A DNA stretch of 64,000 bases from Diploptera punctata (Eukaryota; Arthropoda; Insecta; Blattodea; Blaberidae): contig JASPKZ010004952.1 in NCBI GenBank assembly GCA_030220185.1, positions 283,501 through 347,500 on the forward strand, given 5' to 3'. A model generated the notes under the pieces. The model saw only the letters and a list, made by a program, of their open reading frames with translations, was not told the origin of the DNA and did not search any database. The position numbers and the translations under genes are program-made. Of the stretch, positions 56,701-64,000 are shown one piece after another (the stretch's first letter is position 1; every line of letters begins with the position of its first letter).

Positions 56701-56961
56701 CTAATTCTCCTATTTAAGATCCTACATACCTCGATTCCCAATTATTTATCATCCCGTTTCCAGTATCTATCCTCAAACCATAACATTAACACAAGATCAC
56801 AACATAGTCTCTTACTTAATATACCGCAACATAGGACATCACATCACTCCATGCCATATATCATCTCCATTTCTCGCAACTGGAATTCCCTACCACAAGA
56901 AATAAGGGGCTGCCGGACATTGGCATCTTTTAAAAGAAATCTAAATTTATATCTGCTCTAA
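53753..56961 (+). pseudogene. LINE-B ORF2: endonuclease + RT, broken by duplication and a stop
   Basis: The endonuclease covers 53900-54600 with ITHCNVQSL, LISETWL, GDFNTN and SAHDLIYIEYS. A 236-base tandem duplication (54440-54911) shifts the frame. The true frame resumes and carries PAPWM, RPTPKSNTPTTLDDYRPISI, LLDYSKAFDTVDIEL (about 55850-55895), then GVP and a TAA at 56036-56038 where the family has GVPQ (CAA to TAA). [11 protein letters not shown] is at about 56120-56150. The C-terminal tail with MPHFDYCDVLL runs to a normal stop at 56961. Inactive as it stands. Confidence 0.9.
54440..54911 (+). repeat. 236-base tandem duplication inside LINE-B ORF2
   Basis: 54440-54675 is repeated at 54676-54911 with one difference seen (AATAATCCTC versus AATAATACTC). 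GAAC occurs at both outer boundaries (54437-54440 and 54909-54912), pointing to microhomology. Confidence 0.92.
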
Positions 56962-57247
56962 ACTCGACTTCATTATTATCCAGTGTAAGATACATAATTA
57001 ATTGGTGTTTCCCGTATAATGTATCATATTTATATTATTATTATTATTATTTATTATTATCGTATCATTATTGTTATTACCCTATAAAATGTTGTTTGTA
57101 CATGACATTTACATTGCTACATTTATTGTATCTTTAACTGTTTATAATTAGTATAGTGTATATCTATATTTGTCAAATATTTATTTGTATTTGTGCTGGT
57201 TGAGTGGAAGAGAGGGCCTTATGGCCTTAACTCTGCCAGAATAAATA

Positions 57248-57250
<3 letters not shown>

Positions 57251-57323
<73 letters not shown>
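57251..57323 (+). repeat. (ATT)n LINE-B tail
   Basis: About 24 ATT units directly after the AATAAATAAAG terminus of LINE-B. Confidence 0.95.
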
Positions 57324-58261
57324 TAGTTTTAGGCCAGAGTCCTCAAAGCTCATGACATGGCAACCTCGTTTAGGTTCATTGTATTGATATATGCTGAACT
57401 GAATAACCTGTTGTAGAGATATTGTATATGACAGAGCTTGTCTGACAAGGAAGGAATGTGGAAGAAATGTGGGGTGGGGGTTGTTTAAAGAGAGAACAAT
57501 ATGTACCATGCGATACAAATCATTGACTCACCCAAATCACATCACTTTACAATGTAGTAGCTAATTCAGAATCACTGAGAGGAATGTTTTCGAACAATAG
57601 TGTGTTATAAAGAACCGAGTCCATTAAACCTGAAAGTATCGCTTCACTCATCTCTCTATTTCTCCAAGTCTCATGTCCGATGAGCTCTGTCACATACAAT
57701 AAGTGACATCGGGGTCGGGTGAGTGTGTACAGACAGAAGTGCTATACATTTTCAAAGCATATCTAACATTAAGATTAAAACAATGACTGGATGTGGCTGT
57801 TTCTAGGTCAAAGTTTCTGGATTCATGTATATGATTTATTCCACGCAGTTTTACTAGCTCCCTCACCTGGTGTGTTTTAGTTCGTTCCCTCCCCTACAGT
57901 AAGTTGTTCAGCTCAGTTTATAACAGTATTATGTCGCCCATCCTTGTTTGTTGTGAATTAATGGAAATTAGATTTCTTCTACTGTGTTATCTAATCTGTT
58001 ATGGTGTTGGTGGTTTCGTCACGCCAGACATCCACACACAGCTAATGTCGCCATTTATCTGGGTTGGTTCCACGTCTTCGGAGAGAAGCTACAACCCTTC
58101 CTTTGACATAATTCTGCCCTAAATTGTTACATATACTCAGAATCGTGAGGATAAACGCATGTACCCCATTAGATCACCACAACTACATATTTTAAACACA
58201 TGTGGTTTACGAGATTAAACTATTTTTCCTAAATACGTTGAGGTGAAAGGTGATATAAAAT
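57324..58261. other. No assigned gene
   Basis: Contains a 55-codon frame (57960-58122) that begins MEIRFLLLCYLICYGVGG, which resembles a signal peptide, about 60 bases after an acceptor-like CCCTCCCCTACAG. No other support for a gene. Confidence 0.3.
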
Positions 58262-58440
58262 TAATTAATGAATAAATTAAGATTAAATGATATGATAGGG
58301 AATGAAACTGGAGTGAGTAGAACCCTGAGAAAACCCGAAAAAAAGGTGTCGTCCACCATTAAAACTCCTCCGGAACCGCCTAGATTCGAACCTGGGGTCC
58401 CAGTCACGGCAGCCGCGTCCCCTAGCCACGCTATAGAGAG
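58262..58440 (-). mobile_element. SINE-E copy, minus strand
   Basis: The minus strand B box CAGGTTCGAATCTAGG lies near 58380-58395; the tail matches the CTCAGGGTTCT and CATTCCCTATCAT blocks of 25860-25935. Confidence 0.65.
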
Positions 58441-58569
58441 ACAGCCTTCAACACTGTACATTCTGTTAATTGCATTTTTACGTAAAATGGTACAGTGTTT
58501 TGCAGGATGTATTGGATTAATTCATTCAATGATTTTAGTAAACAATATACATATTATAATCTACAAAGA

Positions 58570-58949
58570 TGTAAAAACACAATGTTGGGCCTTAGCGTCT
58601 CTCTTGTTAGGAGTTACCGGTCCTGTTAATTTAGTTATACATATTTTCTACAGATGTCATGAATGGAATGTGGTAAACATACCGACCCAATGAGACTTCT
58701 AGTAGGCAACTGAGGTAATACCGTACTTGGATAAAGGAGGTCGGTACATTTTGCATAGAGATCTCTTTATTCAGGCTTAAGAACCTTTTACGAGCCTGAA
58801 AATCTTCAGACTAGGACCCACGGCTTTAAGTCCCTTCTACAAAACTTACTTCTTGGATTTTTCTACCCTAAAAAAATTCGGTCGGGTTTGAACCCGCGAC
58901 CCTCGGGACCATAGGTGCGGAACATTACCATTAAACCACCGAGCCCGAC
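58570..58949 (-). mobile_element. SINE-D, full-length copy with intact head
   Basis: Minus-strand head GTCGGGCTCGGTGGTTTAAT and B box CGGGTTCAAACCCG near 58882-58895. The body runs through GACTTAAAGCCGTGGG and GTTTACCACATTCC to GTAACTCCTAACAAGAGAG. About 380 bases. Confidence 0.85.
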
Positions 58950-59374
58950 ACAAATTATAATATAAGATTATAAAATTAAGTACCTTGTAAGTTCAGCCTC
59001 CTCATCTCATAAATATCTAAAACAGTGTAGGCCTTTCGGAACCAGAAGCATCCTCAGCAGAAGAATTGACACTGACTTATTTGTAGTTAACTTGAGAGGA
59101 TTGTACAGTTTCATAAATATGGTTCTAAAACTACCTTAATTATATACACTTATAACAAAGAGTTAAAGGACATTAAATGCATTGCAAAAAGTAATGGCTA
59201 CAATTGCACCCTCACGCGCTGCAACAGAATTACTTTGAACCTTCGCTGTAGCCAGCGTTAATTGCAACCACTCGCGTGTTCGTGCGGGATGGTACCAATC
59301 TTTTTATAATTACCTTAAGTTTGAAAGTATAGAATGCTTAAATCAACATACCTTTGCCCGGGCCCATAGAAGGC
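58950..59374. other. No recognisable gene
   Basis: Mixed-composition sequence; a GC-richer patch at 59205-59300 has no assignable feature. Confidence 0.4.
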
Positions 59375-59386
59375 AAAGATTAATCC

Positions 59387-59729
59387 GATCCGATTGAGGG
59401 TCTTTCCACTTTTCAGCGGTTGCCCTTTTACCAGCCGGCTGCTGGCCCTTCACATCCACATGTGTCAATCACAGAGGTAGATGATCAACAGCCAGTGTAG
59501 GGGTGACATGTGGTTAGCATGTCGAGTCCCCCAGCCGTTATAGCTGGTTCCTCAACCTGGAGCCGCTACTTATTGTAGCTACCCAATTGCCTCACGATGC
59601 TGGGTGGGTCCCATACTGGCCGAAATACCATGAGAAAATTCCTTCCCCCACGGAGACTCGAACCAGCGCAAGTCCCGTAGCTCTGCGCCAAGGCTTCCTA
59701 CCTTAACCGCTCGGCTACGGCGCGGGACT
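59387..59729 (-). mobile_element. SINE-B, young copy, 12-bp target duplication
   Basis: AAAGATTAATCC at 59375-59386 and 59730-59741. Differs from the copy at 9235-9581 by few substitutions and a 6-base deletion (GGTGCC after GGGACC). Length 343. Confidence 0.93.
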
Positions 59730-59741
59730 AAAGATTAATCC

Positions 59742-60764
59742 ACCTTTCCTTAATAAATTGTTAAACATATAGTACTGTAAGCTACACAGTATTATAATCG
59801 TGGAAGGCTAGAAAGAAAAAGGGGATTAAATTCGCTTGAGAAAGCTTTGGAACTTATATATCAATACCTGGCATGGCTAGCTACGCAATCAGTAAACAGA
59901 AGTTTACTAAAAATAGCTTATCTTTAATGAGAGTCATAAGTCAGATATAATGAAATACAAATAACAAAATATAGTTTTCTTGACCATTGAAAAATAAGTT
60001 AAGAAAGAAATAATGACATTATTTGATCATCCAAACAAAAGTCAATAAAAATAATAAATAATAATTCATACATACATATATCCACTCACTTTAGTCCTGC
60101 CAAGGGCTAAGGTACACGGTCCTGGTGACCCTACCCCGGCCTAAGGGACTGATTAACCAAACAGCTCCTTCGAGCTACTATTGACTTGACTCGCCGAAAC
60201 CAAACTAGATGATAACACTGATGTTTACGTGCACCGCTTATTTGAGGACTTCATTAGCAAGGGGAAGATGTGCAGTAACACGCGGCGCATAAAGGAGAAA
60301 GGGGGGGTACGTAGGAGAGAGGACAAGGAAGATAGGAATTTGGCACTGTTGAATAAGATCACTGAAAAATGAAGACACGATGACGTAGTAGTTGCACAGT
60401 ATTTTGTAGTCTTACGTACCGAAAACGTGATTTCGGTACACAATAAACAAATAATAAACAAACTTAAAATAAAAAAATACAGAATAATATACTCAACATA
60501 GCTACAGTCAAAAAATAATCTGATAAAAGAACTGCATAATACTTGCAAGGAACTTTCAACCGAACTAAATAATGTAATTGGCACTTTGGAAAGGAGACGA
60601 ATTATTTGTCCAACAATAAAATATAATTAAGTAATTTACATTGATTGGAAATTTAAAGAAACGGATTTAATTTTTTGGGTTATAATTTATTATTTCAAGA
60701 TGAAGCTGATATAACTAAGGAAATCACAAGTTTCGCAAAAAGGGGATAATTAATAGTTTAATGA
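59742..60764. other. No recognisable gene
   Basis: A 119-codon minus frame at 60225-60584 is Ser/Phe/Leu-rich without motifs. Nothing else seen. Confidence 0.35.
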
Positions 60765-61180
60765 AAACAGTCTTTAGTGACGTAACATTTAAAGTTTATA
60801 AGGTTCTTGCAAGACCAGTATTAAGATATGGTACTGAAGCATGGACAATACTCTGAAGAGATGAATGCCGAATAACAGCTAATTGAGATGCGATTTATGC
60901 GTCATCAGCAGGCTATATTCAAAGTGGGATCATAAAAAAATGAGGAAATTATGGAAGAGTTGGATGTAGAACGCATTCTCGTTCATATTCAGAACTACCA
61001 GAAAAACTGGAAAGCCTATCTTCATCGAATGCCATCTCACAGAATACTAAAAGCTACGCTTCATTACTATCTCATGGCACAGATCGCTGGGACGTCCAGA
61101 AAAGTGCTGGATGGAAAATTCCTCTTTGAGACCGTAACAGGCCACACGGCCTAATACTTGTATGGATGATATTATGTAAT
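60765..61180 (+). pseudogene. LINE RT C-terminal fragment
   Basis: KVYKVLARPVLRYGTEAWTI, then NEEIMEELDVERILVHIQNY, WKAYLHRMPSHRILKATLHY and VTGHTA at the end. Stops near 60857 and 60930. 3' terminus of an RTE-type LINE. Confidence 0.75.
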
Positions 61181-61439
61181 TAGGTCCATGGAAGTAATTG
61201 TATAGTTTGGAGTAATCCGTTAAGTTAATAACATATTATCCAGGTCCCTGTGTACACGGATGGATGCGGTTGATAATAATTATAATTAATTAACCTGTCC
61301 CGTTGTTATTACTTCCAAGTTGAACAACATGCGTCAGTTGTAAAACAACTCAAATTATGTAGTTCAAAGCAATTACACGGAACATATACCAGACGTTGTT
61401 CATTCCTATATGAGTTGCAGCTTTCATTATAATCTGCAT

Positions 61440-61890
61440 TAGTTACACAGCTGTTGATAAATATATGTGTGGCAAAGAACCGTGCAAAGAGAAAATGACG
61501 AGATTTTATAAGGTCTTAGCAGTCCCACTCCTAACATACGGAAATGAAAACTGGACATTGAATAGATTTGGTAAAAGGAAGATAAAAAGGGCAGAAATGT
61601 GTTTCTTAAAAACGATAGCAGGGCACAATTTAAGAGATCATATCCACAATACCGACATTAGAGAAAAATTACAAATATATGAATGAGCAAATAAATTAAC
61701 AGACAACAAATTAGGATGGTTTCAACATATAAATAGAATGGAGACATCTCGTCTATCAAAACAGGCTTTACAATATATTCCAAGAGGTAAACTTTCCGTT
61801 GGACGCCCCATCACCAGAGGAGGGATATGCTTTGAGCAGGCACAGGCTTACTGCCTAACCTTGAAGTTGATGAAGAAGAAGAAGAAGAAC
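61440..61890 (+). pseudogene. LINE RT C-terminal fragment, different family
   Basis: FYKVLAVPLLTYGNENWTLN near 61503-61562, EMCFLKTIAGHNLRDHI near 61593-61645, a stop at 61684, then LGWFQHINRMETSRLSKQAL. Ends in GAAGAAGAAG. Confidence 0.75.
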
Positions 61891-61924
61891 ATAACATTTA
61901 TAATAAATATTAATTTTGAAGAAA

Positions 61925-62115
61925 TGAGTGCGAAAATCCAGCTTCATCAAGATAACTGGAGACAGCACATTCTTTAGGATGCCAAAACATCGTTTACAAA
62001 AAAAAAATTATCACCCTGCAGGAGGAAACAGAGACTTAAGTCGACCTCATGGCCGTTGGATAGATCAGATTCAGTTAATAGACTGAAAAAAAAGTTTTGG
62101 CAGAAGATGTAGAAG
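61925..62115 (+). pseudogene. Short LINE C-terminal scrap
   Basis: KIQLHQDNWRQHIL then a frameshifted remainder with VLAEDVEEEEQ at the end; layout of an RTE-type C-terminus. Confidence 0.45.
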
Positions 62116-62559
62116 AAGAAGAACAGTATTAATCCGGCGTTGCGCGAGAATCTACTTATCCCGATCTTCTTGGTATCATTGAGCTGAAAGACAAAATTGA
62201 TTATTGTGAGTTACCCGTAAAATATAGACATATGCTGTCGCGGACGTTTTTGTAGAATTTATTTTGTTAGATATTCAATTCGGTGTAGATTACTTTGGCG
62301 CATTTGTTATGGTTTTAGACACCGTAAGCCATATAAGTGTCCAAAAAGCAATTTCTTTTTAGTGCACCGATAGCTGTTCTTTCTCTTTTTTTTAGTCTCC
62401 GGCCTATATGCTATGATTCGTACGGTTAAATGTGTTATATTAAGTTATATGTCAGAAAAAAAACAAAAAAAAAAAAAAAGGAATTCACTAAATGATGGGG
62501 GGGGGGCGGGAAACAACCCACTCAAATCGGTCAAGTAGTTTTCGAATCCATAAAACTCA
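62116..62559. other. No recognisable gene
   Basis: Contains an A-run and a G-run at 62457-62510. Nothing coding. Confidence 0.4.
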
Positions 62560-62990
62560 AAGTATGCGGAATTATGAAATGAGGTTGGTATTAAAAGAAA
62601 GAGAAACTCAAAGAATTTTTGTTTTCATTGTTGCAGTTAGTTCATATGTCGCATGCTGGACAATAATGACATAAAACAAAATGGCGACTCCTCAGCAACG
62701 AGAATAAACTGTTTTCAGGTATGCACACGGTCTTTTATAAACTTGTTAAGATGGCCAAGCCCTGTGTGAAAAAAAGTTGTAGAACCTACAGAAGAAGAAG
62801 GAGAAGAAGAGGGAAGAAGCATTACAATTACGATCTTTAGCGTCAATAATAGAGTCATGTATGGATATTCGTGCTACTAATGGTGCACATATAGAGGTGT
62901 TTTAGTGTGTGGCAATGTGTGGTAATGAAAATTCTTTGAGTTTTTATTTCGTTTAATACCGGCCTCATTTCATAAGTCGGCATATTTGTT
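62560..62990. mobile_element. Inverted-repeat element (MITE)
   Basis: TTATGAAATGAGGTTGGTAT, AAAGA and AACTCAAAGAATTTT (62570-62625) are inverted at 62925-62982. Outer ends may reach a CAGGGTGTCCCATTC-like terminus near 63040. Non-coding. Confidence 0.6.
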
Positions 62991-63110
62991 AGTTATGATT
63001 AATTAAAATGTGGGAGGTTTGAATGGGACACCCTGCATGAAGATTAAGTAAGGTAATATTAAATTATGATATTTCCATATCGCAAGTGGTTAGATACTCG
63101 CCCTCCAGGT

Positions 63111-63212
63111 CTGACAAGGGAACTGTCAACCATTGTATTCCGAAATTATCTTTATTATTTTTTTTCCCAGAAAAACGTAGTGTTGTGATGTACCAAGGCC
63201 AAAAAGTTATAT
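63111..63212 (+). mobile_element. Family G terminal repeat, solitary
   Basis: CTGACAAGGGAACTGTCAAC through GTTGTGATGTACCAAGGCC matches the TIRs of 6417-6875 and 21051-22064. No partner end found nearby. Confidence 0.65.
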
Positions 63213-63573
63213 GCCGGGAGTGGTGGCGTGGGGTATTTTCCGACCCCACATGATTATAAGTTCTAAGAATTAGTATTAATTCTTGGAATATGTCAATCTG
63301 TGTCCACATACCTATCACTGCATTCTTCCCCTTTTGTTTGATGTCGATAACCTCAACCTTAAGTACAAATTCTAAAGATATAACTAAAAAAACCCAGTGG
63401 TGCGGTGGCAGGATCCCATTCTCCCCCACGTCAACCGTTAGTGAAGTTGTTGTAAAAGCTGAATTTCATAAATGTGGGATAATTTGTATAAAATTGTCAG
63501 TTCATAAACAAAAAAGTTTTGTACTAAAAATGTGATTGTCACAATAATATAACTACCATAAACTGTGACGGAC

Positions 63574-63575
<2 letters not shown>

Positions 63576-63603
<28 letters not shown>
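63576..63603. repeat. (TA)n microsatellite
   Basis: About 14 TA units next to the SINE-A tail. Confidence 0.95.
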
Positions 63604-63607
<4 letters not shown>

Positions 63608-63977
63608 CCAGTGCCCCTGGTTTGTCTTTCGACATTCCTGGTTTCTCTCCTGGCATGGCGTACTTGTAACCCACTTCTGAGGTTGGGGCGCCTGGAAGGC
63701 GGGGTTACGTTGCCCCGATGATATGATGGGTGATGATGATGATGGTGCGCCAGGAGAGTCCCTAATCCTAAGCTTAACATAAGATGAATATTAATGCTGA
63801 TGATTGCGATGGCCATATGATTTCGGGGACCGTTTGGGCCTTAAAGTTTTCCTGACATTTGTCTTACAGGTGAGGAAATAACCCCGATAAAAACCTCACC
63901 CAGAAAAACTGTCCCGACCGGAGATCGATCCCGGGCCCGCTGCGTGACAAGGCAGCACGCTACCCCGAGACTACATT
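63608..63977 (-). mobile_element. SINE-A, best full-length copy
   Basis: Minus-strand head GTAGTCTCGGGGTAGCGTGC with B box GGGATCGATCTCCGG near 63917-63931. Proximal body CCTGTAAGACAAATGTCAGG; middle CATCATCATCACCC; distal tail CCAACCTCAGAAGTGGGTTAC. About 370 bases. Used as the reference copy here. Confidence 0.85.
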
Positions 63978-64000
63978 GAAACATGTAAACATACAAGTCT

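Larger units (their letters stand above)
52790..57323 (+). mobile_element. LINE-B: full-length CR1/L2-group LINE, ORF2 broken
   Basis: The 5' UTR starts near 52795 (AATGGCGGAAAG, compare ATGGCGGCTAG at the LINE-A 5' end). ORF1 52940-53638, ORF2 53753-56961. The 3' end reads GGCCTTATGGCCTTAACTCT, GCCAGAATAAATAAAG and (TATT/ATT)n at 57251-57323. The 3' terminus is shared with LINE-A although the coding regions are clearly diverged, so the two are sister families. Confidence 0.88.

Overview
This window reads as intergenic or intronic DNA from a large, AT-rich, repeat-packed arthropod genome, most likely an insect. That call rests on the mix of transposons: RTE-like and CR1/L2-group LINEs, a Penelope-like element, mariner, pogo, hAT and TTAA-type DNA elements, and many tRNA-derived SINEs. 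Cockroach-like (Blattodea) is my best guess from memory of similar RTE and SINE sequences, but that is inference. There are no bacterial operons, no CRISPR array and no rRNA. Only two short stretches look like host coding exons: 2196-2388 (minus), with good splice sites on both sides, and 13503-13604 (plus), a signal-peptide exon ending at a phase-1 splice donor below a CpG-rich, CRE-containing region.

Layout. 0-2.1 kb: decayed Penelope-like element (RT plus GIY-YIG) ending in a hammerhead-ribozyme-like motif. 2.2-9.6 kb: candidate exon, SINEs, a short RTE derivative, a pogo-like transposon with TA target duplication, and hairpin MITEs. 9.6-12.6 kb: an inverted/tandem array of tRNA-like repeat units split by a 5'-truncated LINE. 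13.2-13.6 kb: candidate promoter and signal-peptide exon. 14-26 kb: SINEs, MITEs, mariner-type remnants and RTE 3' fragments. 26-33 kb: LINE tail, a second hammerhead-like motif, SINEs and AAT microsatellites. 33.9-39.5 kb: a three-deep nest in which an inverted-repeat element holds an RTE relic (15-bp target duplication), which holds a nearly complete two-ORF LINE (LINE-A). 40-42.7 kb: more tRNA-like tandem units, including an exact 254-bp duplication, and TA arrays. 45.7-57.3 kb: a second LINE-A copy carrying a hAT MITE, an almost full-length RTE inserted into an older RTE, and a full-length but mutated LINE-B. 57.3-64 kb: SINEs, LINE 3' fragments and MITEs.

The genes do not form a pathway. 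The autonomous elements (RTE-like, LINE-A/B) could in principle have mobilised the SINEs and truncated copies. Several target-site duplications are still readable, so the order of insertion can be worked out. Most trinucleotide microsatellites here are, or adjoin, LINE 3' tails. All family assignments come from motif recognition by eye; no database search was run.
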